NCBI GenBank assembly: GCA_036785325.1
Contig: JAXIVH010000181.1
Coordinates: 257,448 to 321,447, forward strand
Source of the DNA: Urophycis tenuis
Taxonomy: Eukaryota; Chordata; Actinopteri; Gadiformes; Phycidae
DNA: 64,000 nucleotides
Reading direction: 5' to 3'
A program made the translations under genes and the position numbers. The notes under the pieces were generated by a model. That model was given only the letters and a program-made list of their open reading frames with translations, ran no database searches and was not told the origin of the DNA. This document shows positions 1 through 9,434 of the stretch, in pieces (within the stretch, counting starts at the first letter, position 1; each line of letters starts with the position of its first letter).

Positions 1-1815
1 ATTTACTGTTAACATCGGCAAAATGACTGACATTCGGAAGTTAAACCAGTAGTTAAACTAGTAGTATGTCATTTCAATTCAGTCGGGTGATAAGATAAGA
101 TAAGATTATTAACCCTTAGGAGAAAATTGCAGTACAGTGGGATACAAGGAGTAGCCTAAAAACCAGAGTATACCTACAATAAATAAATTTACTAATTTGA
201 GATAAAATTTTATAAAAAGCTATTCTAATAAGATAAAATTAAACATACTATATACATTGTAACCTTCCTTTTGTAGGTGACCTGTGCATTGATAGATAAA
301 TCTGACTAAAGTGTAAATATAAATATAAATGTGCCAGTGTGCAGTATTTCTGAGGTAATGAAAGAATAAATAAATAACGATGGTTTAAGCAACAGACAGT
401 CCTGAGGTGTGGGGTGTGATGTTTAGTCCATTATCAGGAGGTGTTGGGGCATTCGAGACGTTGCGAGCGCTGGGTTGAGGTGTTGTAGAGTCTGATAGCT
501 GATGGGATGAAAGAGCCCCCCAAGCGCTTTGAGGCACGTGGCTGAGTGAGCCTGTGGCTGAACGTGCTCCTGAGTGGCCTCACCTTGGCATAGAGAGGGT
601 GAGAGGGATTGTCCAAGATCGCCTGCAGCTTTCCCCGGATCCCCCTCTCTGTTACAGCCTCCACACAGTCCAGCTTCATCCCCACCACAGAGCTTGCCTT
701 CCTCCCCAGCTTATTCAGCCTGCTAGAACCTCCGCTCCCAATGCCTCCCCAGCACACTACAGCGAAGAAGGTGGCACTGGCTACCACAGACTGGTAGAAC
801 ATCCGTAGCAGCCTAGTGCACACATTGAAAGATCTGAGCCTCCTCAAGAAGAACAGCCTACTCTGTCCCTTTCTGTAGAGGGCCTCAGTGTTGTCCGACC
901 AGTCCAGTTTATTGTTTAGGTGCACCCCAAGGAACTTACAGGTATCCACCATCTCCGCCTCCACCCCATTTATGGATACCAGTAATGGGGGGCTCTTTCT
1001 GCGCCGGAAGTCCACCACCAGTTCCTTGGTTTTCCCGTTGTTGAGCTGAAGGTGGTTCCCGTCACACCAACCCACAAAGTTCTTAACTAGTTCCCTGTAC
1101 TCCTCCTCCCTATTGTCTGTGATGCATCCAACAATGGAGGAGTCATCAGAGAACTTCTGCAGGTGGCATGTTCGGGAGTTGTAGCAGAAATCTGAGGTGT
1201 AGAGTGTGAACAAGAACTGTGAAAGTACAGTCCCCTGGGGTGTGCTGGTGTTGCTTGTCACCATGTCTGACAAGCAGTGTCGCAGCCTGACATACTGCGG
1301 CCTGTCCGTGAGGTAGTTTGGAATCCATGCCACCATGTCAGGATCCACCTGCATTACCAGGAGCTTCTCAGCCAGCCGGACTGGGTGGACGGTATCGAAA
1401 GCACTGGAGAAGTCGAAGAACATGATCCGCACCATGCTCTGTGGCCTCTCCAGGTATGTGTAAGCTCTGTGAAGCAGGCAGATGATGGCATCCTCCACGC
1501 CGATGTGGGTCTGGTACGCAAACTGCAGAGGGTCCAGGCAGTCACGCACCATGGGCCTGAGGTGCTCCAGAACCAACCTCTCGAAGGTCTTCATGACGTG
1601 TGACATTAGAGCCACAGGTCTGAAGTCCTTTGGAGCGTTGGGTCGACCCTTCATTGGCACAGGGACTACGCAGGATGTCTTCCAGAAAGTAACATGATAA
1701 CTGTTTCTTAAACATGAACTATAAAAGCCTGATGAAGTACAGACTATGGTTAGGGAATGTGTTTACTGCATGTGTTGTGTGAATAATATTGTATAAAGCA
1801 ATGCATAACTGATGA
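1..1815. repeat. Segmental duplication, copy A
   Basis: The stretch matches 7775-8830 outside as well as inside the LINE. Shared flanks include the run beginning near 39 (cattcggaag) and the tail near 1700-1810 that ends in a stretch around gtataaagcaatgcata. Copy B lacks about 770 bases of the LINE interior. The duplication therefore includes host flank and happened after the LINE inserted. Confidence 0.8.
434..1700 (-). mobile_element. 5'-truncated LINE reverse transcriptase (Rex1/L2/CR1-like)
   Basis: A 408-residue open frame encodes the reverse transcriptase part of a non-LTR retrotransposon. Visible blocks, in order, are DFRPVALMSHVMKTFE, the FFDFSSAFDTV block with the first catalytic Asp, STPQGTVLS, and the FSDDSSIVG box, which is a variant of the usual FADD/YADD. 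A C-terminal SFIPSAIRLYN motif typical of fish Rex/CR1-like elements follows. The endonuclease domain is absent: coding similarity stops near 1700, so the copy is 5'-truncated as expected for target-primed insertion. On the - strand the 3' end lies toward position 90, where a (TAAGA)-like tail appears. The frame is open but incomplete, so the copy is not autonomous. Clade assignment is an inference. Confidence 0.85.
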
Positions 1816-2030
1816 ATCACATCCCTCTGTAGGTGTTTTATGCTTACACCTTGATACAAATATGTAGCAGGTGTCGTGTGCATTTATCCGTTTTATTCAA
1901 TATGTATAGGATGCCCATGAGTTCCTGACCTGCGTGCTGGACCAGGTGCAGACTCTGTCCACCCTACTGACGTCAGCAGCTCTGCACATGGTGGGAAGGA
2001 CCTACACCTACCCCGTGGAGAAAGGTCTGA
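1815..2030 (+). pseudogene. Stray USP exon (DAHEFL exon fragment)
   Basis: The segment is nearly identical to 15285-15515, which contains intron end, acceptor and the DAHEFL exon of the USP37-like gene. It covers the intron tail and about 110 bases of the exon (translated motif DAHEFLTCVLDQVQ), then breaks off after the codons for PVE and continues into tRNA-array sequence. The acceptor region has lost the TG-rich stretch seen in the parent. No other USP exon lies beside it, so this is a displaced fragment rather than part of a gene. Confidence 0.85.
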
Positions 2031-2048
2031 AGAAAGGTCATTTTTTGT

Positions 2049-2121
2049 GGTAGAATGGTCCAAGGAGCTGGATTCAGGCCCCTACCTCTAAGCAGGCATG
2101 GGTTCAAATCACACCAGTGCA
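2049..2121 (+). pseudogene. tRNA-Leu pseudogene
   Basis: It retains the ends and T-arm of the neighbouring tRNA-Leu genes (ggtag at the start, gggttcaaatcacacc near the end). The D-arm and anticodon arm are degraded and the variable arm is shortened. A close relative lies at 24844-24920. Confidence 0.6.
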
Positions 2122-2267
2122 AGGATTTTCCGTGGTATTTAATGTCAGATCACTGAAGACTTCCTCCAGACTGCTACGTATTGCATGTATTACAGATTCT
2201 CACTAACGATAGTATCAAATGTTAAAGGCAGAGAACACAACTTTCGGCATACGGTCGATGAACCCGT

Positions 2268-2339
2268 GGGACTCGTCCGGGATTTGAACCCGGGACCTCT
2301 CGCACCCAAAGCGAGAATCATACCCCTAGACCAACGAAC
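2268..2339 (-). tRNA. tRNA-Pro (TGG), probably decayed
   Basis: Reverse complement gives the D-arm ggtctagggg, the anticodon loop CTTTGGGT (anticodon TGG) and the T-arm cccgggttcaaatcccgg. Compared with the intact gene at 25066-25137 the acceptor has one extra base and a C to T change, so the acceptor stem does not pair fully. Internal promoter boxes look intact. It may be a recent pseudogene. Confidence 0.6.
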
Positions 2340-2485
2340 CATGCCATGATGTCAGTGAGTTGGTCATTTTCAAATTTGGAGCAATGACAAGCCAAACTCT
2401 CAATCATTGATAAAGCCAGATCGATGCCACCAAATTCAAGCATTGTTGCTTCAGTTGGACCCAATTAAAGTCTAAAGGCATTGAA

Positions 2486-2555
2486 GAACGGTCCAAGGAG
2501 CTGGATTCAGGCTCTTGCCTCTAGGAAGGCAGGGTTCAAATCACACCAGTGCCAA
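2486..2555 (+). pseudogene. tRNA-Leu pseudogene fragment
   Basis: The sequence resembles 2049-2121, including gtccaaggagctggattcag and a T-arm-like gggttcaaatcacacc, but the 5' acceptor strand is missing. Confidence 0.5.
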
Positions 2556-2765
2556 GATTTTCTGTGCTATTTCTTGTCAGCCGTGCTGTGCTGTTGTGAT
2601 TTGGTCATGTGATTTGGGCACAACGACAAGGGATGACAAAGGAGTTATACAAATTGATATAGCCGGAACTATGCCAGCAAATTCAAGCATTCTTGCTTCA
2701 GTTGGACCCAATTAAACTCTAACTTTGTAATACGATAAAGATTCCAGCTATCCAGTCAATTCTTG

Positions 2766-2838
2766 TTGCAAAGTGGTCAAATGTGGTGTATTTAGGCTCT
2801 GCTTAGAGGACGTGGCTTTTCAAATCCTAACTCTGCCA
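2766..2838 (+). pseudogene. tRNA-Leu pseudogene, second decayed type
   Basis: It keeps the Leu-like order tttaggctctgct, gaggacgtgg, tcaaatc and ctctgcca, but both arms and the T-loop are damaged. The same decayed type recurs at 22536, 25317 and 26186, each time a fixed distance upstream of a better tRNA-Leu copy. It was therefore already dead when the array was duplicated. Confidence 0.5.
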
Positions 2839-2898
2839 GTCAACACGTTGAATTTAAGTTAAACTTTGAAGTGGCATTGAGGTGAATATGTTGTCAGT

Positions 2899-2980
2899 GG
2901 TAGTGTGGCCGAGTGGTCTAAGGTGTAGGATTTAGGCTCCAGTCTCTCAGGAGACGTGGGTTCAAATCCCACCACTGCCA
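2899..2980 (+). tRNA. tRNA-Leu (TAG), slightly degenerate
   Basis: The 82-nt length fits a long-variable-arm tRNA. The acceptor ggtagtg pairs with cactgcc, the loop ATTTAGGC gives anticodon TAG, and the T-arm reads gtgggttcaaatcccac. The anticodon stem has changes (taggattta instead of ctggattta) that weaken two pairs relative to 26322-26403, so function is uncertain. Confidence 0.65.
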
Positions 2981-3287
2981 GGAATATCTGAGCTTTCAAT
3001 GCATCTTTTTGAAAGGCCATTCTCAAAAGGTGATACTGTGGCCTGACATGTATGCTCAAATACTTAGAAACTCTGCATTAAAACAACACTCTTCCTCAAA
3101 CCCAATGTAGCCTACTTGTTTATCATAGAGTCAAACTGTTGCAATGTGGACTAAACTATGCAAAAGGAAACAATTCTCGGGCATTTTAGTGTAAGTTGCC
3201 ATCAGTAAGATGAGTCTGGACCGTTTGAGAACAAGGACAGTAGTGAATTGAGCAGATAAATTTGCCGTAACATTGGGCTCATCCATA

Positions 3288-3643
3288 CGGTGGCCGAGAG
3301 GTGCAATACATATTAACAAGCGTAAAACAAATTTACATCACAGAAAAACAAATTACAAAAAAGAAAAAACTTATTTACAAGATGTTAAACACTATTGTCA
3401 GATTTAAATACATTTTTACAAGCAGCGAAACGGCCGGAAAGGGCAATACATATTAACAAGCGCAAAACAAATTTACATCACAGAAAAACAAATTACAAAA
3501 AAGAAAAACGTATTTACAAGACGTTAAACACTATTGCCAGACTCTAAATTCATTTCTACAAGTGGCGAATCTGACGGAAAGGGTAGGTACAGTATACAGG
3601 AAGTGAATGTTCCGCGGGAGATTGGTGTAAAGTCAACGCAGTC
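3288..3643 (+). repeat. Left terminal inverted repeat, internally expanded
   Basis: The outer part (3288-3340) and inner part (about 3560-3643) match the reverse complement of 6794-6933. Between them are roughly 216 extra bases. These contain an approximately 140-base unit present twice in tandem (3302-3441 and 3442-3582), both starting caatacatattaacaagcg. Confidence 0.85.
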
Positions 3644-3686
3644 AGAGATGTTTTAAAGGTGTCTATAAGACGCAGTTAACGTATCA

Positions 3687-5173
3687 ATGTTTTGTCCATT
3701 TTGTGGAACTAATAGCCAGCTGGCCCGGTTTTGTTCTTCTTGTGGGAAGTCTTTAGATGTTTTGAGTGACCAGACAAGAGAAGATGTTATTAATTGCTGT
3801 ATAGGTTATTTCAATGAAGGGCACTCGTACGACGTAATTGTTGATATGATGTCCTCTTTGCATTGTGTAAACATTAGCCTGCGGTGTCTTAAAACTAAAC
3901 TTAGGAGGCCGGACTGTACCGTAGGAGTCATTACTCTTCTACAAACACTGTCAGGAATGCCATTAGGTTGGAGCTTCGTGGACCTGGACAACTCTTTGGC
4001 TACCGAACGATGTGGCAAGTACTAAAGCAAAAGTACAGTCTGCGAGTAAAAAGAGATGATGTCATGGTGTTACTCCGGGAACTCAATCCTCAGGGGTGCG
4101 AGAGGAGAGCCCGCAGAAGGTTTATAAGAAGAACCTACCATTCCATGGGGCCTAATTATATGTGGCACGCCGATGGATATGATAAACTCAAGCCATTCGG
4201 CTTAGCCATCTTGGGGTGCATAGATGGATTTTTGCGAAAACTACTATGGCTCCAATGTGGAGCAACTAATAACAATCCATCAGTGATCGCTCACAATTTC
4301 CTCTCTTGTGTGCGAAACCTTGGTGTTATCCCTATGAGACCGCGGACCGATTGTGGCACGGAGAACGGCACAATGGCTGCAATACAGTGTACCCTACGTC
4401 ACCAGCACAGTGACTACCACTCGGGAGTGTCTAGCCATATGTATGGCTCATCGCCGAACAATCAACGCATTGAGGCATGGTGGTCCATATTTAGAAAAGG
4501 AAGGCAAGTGGTCCTAATAATTAACTAATTCTGTTTTAATCATTACTGCTACCCTATAGATTTTATCTGTTAGTATATGTGAAAGTTGTACATAGATTAA
4601 TTCTAAGAATAATAAAAAAGTTTGGTATTAAATATTGTACAGTAGTTCTAGAACACTTGGATTAATGTTTATCGATTTTTGTAGGTCACAGTTCTGGATG
4701 GAGTTATTTGCAGACCTCAGAGATGAACATCTCTGCTTGTTGAGATTTTGCTTCAGTGATGTCATGCAGAAGGACCTGGATGAATGTGTGAGTGTGGAAC
4801 AGTCACAGGATTCGCCCTTCTAGAACCTCGTCGTGTCCCGGTGGAGTGCCCAATGAACTGTACTACTTACCACACAGGTAACAGATTGGTGATGGATTCC
4901 TTCCCTGTAGCTGTTTTTTCTAGCTTCAATGTATATGAATTATAAATGTCAATTTCTCAATATAGATTTGGCTCCAGAGACTGTGGATTTAGAATTGAAT
5001 GTACAGAACTGGATGCATTCCCTGAGTCAAATCATTCAGCGAGTCCATGCGGTGACCCACACATCCAGGAGTACTTGGACTTTGTATTGGAGCACAATCA
5101 ACTACAGAAGCCTGGAAACTGGGAGTCTGCATCAGAACTGTACATACATCTGAGAGACATTGCTCAGCTGTAA
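3687..5173 (+). pseudogene. Zinc-ribbon plus DDE integrase-core protein (transposase-like), frameshifted
   Basis: Three exons can be traced: 3687-4503, 4685-4876 and 4966-5173. The N-terminus has a zinc ribbon (CPFC, then CSSC, spaced nine residues). The second part carries an integrase-like core with ELRGPGQLFGYRTMWQ, MWHADGYDKL, RTDCGTENG and NQRIEAWW. The likely acidic triad is encoded at 4172-4174, 4349-4351 and 4472-4474. Exon 1 ends at a GC donor (AG|GCAAGT). Phases fit across both junctions, giving KGR|SQFWMELF and PHR|FGSRD. One base appears lost near 3902, moving the frame from the zinc-ribbon part to the integrase part, and a second shift occurs near 4790. Without those shifts the gene would run the length of the usual family member. 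The likely role was DNA strand transfer during transposition; it is now a pseudogene. Confidence 0.8.
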
Positions 5174-5534
5174 CCGTTTTGATTACTAGATTTTTTTTAT
5201 TTTTTTTGCCTTGTGCTGTTCATGTTTTACTGGACAAGCTCCTACATCTTACCTACATTTCAGAGATAAATTCAAGTGTGAAATAAGCAGAGAAAAGGTA
5301 ATACATAGTATGCAATGTTTATTACACCAGTATGTAAGTATCAAACATAAACATGCTTAATTAAGTCCTTTGTTTGATTTTTCTAATGAAATCTTTTTCA
5401 GATCTCAGGTTTGACTCAAAATGTAACCAAATGTGAATATGTTCACACATCTTCAAATAATAAACAAATACTAAACAGTAATCTAGTGTTTTCCTCAAAA
5501 TCTCAACTGAGAGGGTCACCCAGTCACACATGGT

Positions 5535-6668
5535 TTAAACACAACCAAATCCAGGTGAATTCTGAATTCCAAAATCCATCTTTGATGTAAACAGTTCATA
5601 TGAATCTAATAGTGGTAATTTCAAGGTGTTTGAACATGTGTTTGCCATTGGGAATGGTGAGTCATCCAGGAACTCAATCCTTGGCAGCGGTTCCAATCCA
5701 GACGGGGGAAGTGAAGTTAGCCCAGTTGCAAACATGAAAACATCCTCCACACACAAAGCAGCCTGGCCTTCTGTAAATACATACAGTATACAATGTACAT
5801 ATACAAATACAACACACCATCAGACTGGGACATCGTCACAAATTGACCTCGTTCATCCAGCACACCCCACAGATGCTTGACTGGGTTAAGGGCAAGGGGT
5901 AAGTCGGCACCTTGAATTTGTGTTGCTCAAACCATTCTTCGACCATTTCTGCAGTGTGGCAGGGCAGGGTGCATTATCTTGTTGAAAGATGCCACAGCCA
6001 TTAGGAAAAACCATTTCCATGAAGGGATGTACTTGGTCAGGAACAATGATTAGGTAGGTGGGTGACACATACCACCTACCTAAATATTGTTGCTGACCAA
6101 GTACACTTCTGGTAATGGTATTCCCTAACGGCAGTGGCATCTTTCAGCAAGATAATGTGCCATGCCACACTGCAAAAAAAATGATTCAATGAAGATGAGT
6201 AACACAACAATGAGATTGAGGTGCTTACTTGGCCTCCAAATTTGAGCATCTGTTGTATGTGCTGGACAAACAAGTCTCATTTATGCAAGCCCCTCCTTGC
6301 AACTTACAGGACTTAAATGATCTGCTACTTAATCGCTTGGTGCCAGATACCACAGCATACTGTCAGAGGGCTTGTGAAGACCATGTGGTTTTAATGTTAT
6401 AGCTGATCGGTGTATATTATATTACATTTTGCAGTCTCTTTTGCATACGGTACCTTCACAGTCAAGGAGATAGTCTGCCCAATAACCTAATGTTTGTCCT
6501 TCTTTACATCTCCTGTTGCTCCCTGATGGACTGAGGTCAGGTTTGAAAAGCCTCTCAAGTTCAAGAGCGGTGAGCTTCCTTTCTGAGTGGCAAAGGACAG
6601 GGGCCAGCAAAGTAGGGTGCTGCTGCAGCGCTTTCAAAAACCCAAGGGCTGCAAGACCATCTTTAAAC
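5535..6668 (-). pseudogene. HECT-domain E3 ubiquitin ligase-like gene, 3' exons only
   Basis: Two - strand exons are visible. Exon 6454-6668, between acceptor ctgtag and donor gtaccg, encodes FKDGLAALGFLKALQQHP followed by a SGSNRR block, as in the HECT-containing G2/M-phase-specific E3 ligase-like proteins common in fish. The terminal exon 5535-5770 encodes FATGLTSLPPSG, the C-lobe core NTCSNTLKLPLL and an ending GFGCV, then a stop. The Cys codon at 5634-5636 is in the position of the catalytic thioester Cys. The N-lobe and everything upstream are missing, and repeat sequence fills the space between the exons. The intact family transfers ubiquitin; here only a remnant remains, convergent with the integrase gene. 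Confidence 0.75.
5870..6415. mobile_element. Tc1-like transposase fragment, head-to-head inverted copies
   Basis: The right half (about 6110-6410, + strand) encodes FPNGSGIFQQDN-like and CHTAK-like pieces of a Tc1/mariner transposase C-terminus. The left half (about 5886-6010) encodes FPNGCGIFQQDNAPC on the - strand. The two copies meet near 6070 in a hairpin (taggtaggtgg with ccacctaccta). Both are broken by stops. Confidence 0.65.
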
Positions 6669-6793
6669 CTACAGCACAAAACACTGTTACAGTATACATG
6701 TATATTTAAAAAGGGCTGTGTTGAAAAAAAAAAAGAAGCAAAAACTGGCTATGAGTAGCTCCACAAAATGGACAAAACATACTGTTCGTTATA

Positions 6794-6933
6794 ACTGCGT
6801 TCACTTTACACCAATCTCCCGCGGAAAATTCAGTTCCTGTATGCTGTACCTACCCTTTCCGTCAGATTCGCCACTTGAAAAAATGTAAATTTGTTTTACG
6901 CTTGTTAATATGTATTGCACCTCTCGGCCACCG
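6794..6933 (-). repeat. Right terminal inverted repeat (140 bp)
   Basis: The reverse complement aligns with 3288-3340 and then directly with about 3560-3643, including the run ccgcgggagattggtgtaaa. It ends CCTCTCGGCCACCG and is followed by TA. Confidence 0.85.
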
Positions 6934-6984
6934 TACACTTGTCATTACTACGTACAAAGTGTTTGTTCCTATATAAAGTACATG

Positions 6985-7270
6985 TAGGAGCCTCATTAAT
7001 ATCGTGCAACAAATAAAAGCAACGTTTAGTTGTTATTGGAAAAGGAGAGAATGCACTGCACGTCCACAATGCCCACGGTCACGCGCGAAGTGCCCGTGGA
7101 CAGGACATCATTACGCTTTTGGCGCTTGCCCGGTGCCGTGAGTCGCGCGCTCTCAGCCCTAGGCAGCCACCACGCATAACTAGTCCTACATGCTCCAACT
7201 TTCTGCGTGCGTTCCATTGGTATTTATAGTGGGTACGCACGGATGGTAATCCAGTAACGGTGCTTGTTTT
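6985..7270. repeat. Duplicated non-coding block, copy 1
   Basis: The block matches 9435-9516 plus 10030-10265, including attggaaaagg, gcccgtggaca and a run around catgctccaa. The second copy has been split by a LINE 3' fragment. No coding potential is seen. Confidence 0.7.
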
Positions 7271-7774
7271 ACCAAATTGGTGGAAAGAGGCCACCGAGGC
7301 ACGGAACGTTTTTGTTTTTATGTCACATTATATTTTCCTCTTCTTTTTTTTTTTGTTGCCAAATTGCCAATCGCTGTAGGCTATTTTACAAAGAAACGGC
7401 ACAAGGCAGAAGGTCTCACGGGAGATGGAACGTTCGGTTGATCTTGGTTACGTTCAAACAATTTGGATGAATAACGGCTTCTGTTGGCATTATATAGGCC
7501 TACAACATGGATCACATAGCCAACATCAGTTACGAACGCTATTTCTCCATATAATATAATATACAATATAACGTACTTCATACAGGCACTGCACTAGTAT
7601 ATTCTTTTTTTTTTTAAGTCAACATACCGTAACATGATAAAAACCGGTTGTTTTATAATTGAGACGGGACTAAATCATTGCAGTATACCATGTGGCCACA
7701 CGGTGCTGCTGTGGTACAATGCGAGGAGGAAATGTTGAAATGCGCTCTTCATGGAGATCATTAGAGGCAGTGAA
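7271..7774. other. Unassigned intergenic stretch
   Basis: About 500 bases between a duplicated block and the second segmental copy. It is AT-rich with short homopolymers, and I see no gene or recognisable repeat. Confidence 0.5.
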
Positions 7775-8830
7775 TTTACTGTTACACAATGTATAACATC
7801 AGCAACATGACATTCGGAAGTTAAACTAGTAGTTAAACTACTAGTATGTCATTTCAATTCAGTCGGGTGATAAGATAAGATAAGATAAGATATTTATTAA
7901 TCCCCCTTAGGAGAAATTTGCGGTGACCAGCAGTACAGTGGGATAAAAGGAGTAGCCTACAATAAAATCCAGCATTTAGCCTACATTCAATAAATACATT
8001 TACCAATTTGAGATAAAATTATATAAAAAGCTATTCTAATAAGATAAAATAAAACATACTACATTGTAACCTTCCTTTTGTAGGTGACCTGTGCATTGAT
8101 AGATAAATCTGACTAAAGTGTAAATATAAATATAGATGTGCCAGTGTGCATGATTTCTGAGGTAATGGAAGAAGAAATAAATAAGGTGGCATGTAGTTGT
8201 AGCAGAAATCTGAGGTGTAGAGGGTGAACAAGAACTGTGAAAGTACAGTCCCCTGGGGTGTGCCGGTGTTGCTTGTCACCATGTCTGACAAGCAGTGTCG
8301 CAGCCTGACATACTGCGGCCTGTCCGTGAGGTAGTTTGGAATCCATGCCACCATGTCAGGATCCACCTGCATTACCAGGAGCTTCTCAGCCAGCCGGACT
8401 GGCTGGACGGTATCGAGAGCACTGGAGAAGTCGAAGAACATGATCCGCACCATGCTCTGCGGCCTCTCCAGATATGTTCTCTGAAGCAGGCAGATGATGG
8501 CATCCTCCACGCCGATGTGGGTCTGGTACGCAAACTGCAGAGGGTCCAGGCAGTCACGCACCATGGGCCTGAGGTGCTCCAGAACCAACCTCTCGAAGGT
8601 CTTCATGACGTGTGACATTAGAGCCACAGGTCTGAAGTCCTTTGGAGCGTTGGGTCGACCCTTCATTGGCACAGGGACTACGCAGGATGTCTTCCAGAAA
8701 GTAACATGATAACTGTTTCTTAAACATGAACTAAACTAACTAAACTATAAAAGCCTGATGAAGTACAGATTGTGGTTAGGGAATGTGGTTACTGCATGTG
8801 TTGTGTGAATAATATTGTATAAAGCAATGC
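7775..8830. repeat. Segmental duplication, copy B, with truncated LINE
   Basis: This pairs with 1-1815. The LINE remnant (about 8031-8700, - strand) retains DFRPVALMSHVMKTFE and the FFDFSSALDTV block. After DFCYN it jumps straight to 3' untranslated sequence because about 770 bases, including the FSDD box, are deleted. Only part of the reverse transcriptase fingers/palm remains. Confidence 0.8.
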
Positions 8831-8889
8831 ATAAGTAAGAGTATAAACAGGCGTGAAGGCACACCTCTAGGCTGTGGTAAATAACGCTG

Positions 8890-9300
8890 GTCATTCCCTC
8901 GTACGCCTCCCCGAAATATAAAAAATCCCTGCAATTAATTTTTTCTTTGTGTGCTTGCAACGTCCCACAGCAGAGCTGAAACCACATGCCTTAAACAAGG
9001 AAGACATGGCTTCATCCGTCATGAAAGATGCAGCAACGACGTCATCCTCAAACACCGCTGGCAGCCGCTGCCCGCCACCTGCCAGCACCTCCATGACATC
9101 ACAAGTCCACTCCCATCCTCTCCCCACTCGCCCTCCTGCGGGTGTAGACCTCGCGCTACAGACTGATGGAGCGCGCGGCCTCTCAGTCTCTTGTGCGGTG
9201 CCGAGCGGTGACAGTGCATCGTCGCCTCCTCCCTCCCTCCTCCTCCTCCTCCTCCTCCTCCTCCTCCTCCTCCTCCTCTGTGGGATCATTCAGTGCCTCG
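8890..9300. other. Moderately GC-rich block ending in a (TCC)n microsatellite
   Basis: Overlapping frames run through 8949-9290 on both strands. A (TCC)n repeat occupies about 9225-9277 and makes the Arg- or Leu-rich runs. The non-repeat part (8950-9170) has no motif I recognise and no convincing splice signals, so no gene is called. Confidence 0.45.
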
Positions 9301-9434
9301 ATTCATTGTTCATTCATTATTATTTTCAAACATCAAGATTTTCTTTGATTTACTACTAATTGTTATATGTTACTTTACTTGGTGGATTTCCTACTTAGTA
9401 TAATAAATATATTTTTTATTAGTTAGAAGTTTTT

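Larger units (their letters stand above)
3288..6933 (+). mobile_element. TA-flanked DNA transposon with integrase and HECT-ligase genes
   Basis: The ends are inverted repeats starting CGGTGGCCGAGAGG, flanked on both sides by the dinucleotide TA (3286-3287 and 6934-6935). Inside are two convergent genes: a zinc-ribbon/DDE integrase-like gene on the + strand (3687-5173) and the last two recognisable exons of a HECT E3-ligase-like gene on the - strand (5535-6668). A Tc1-like fold-back fragment sits between the HECT exons. The integrase frame carries two frameshifts and the HECT gene lacks its 5' exons, so this copy is dead. Both protein families are abundant in fish genomes. I infer they travel together in one element because both lie between the inverted repeats. 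Confidence 0.8.

Noticed and set aside
8891..9289. Arg-rich protein
   Set aside because: The Arg run is a translated (TCC)n microsatellite; the remainder has no known motif.
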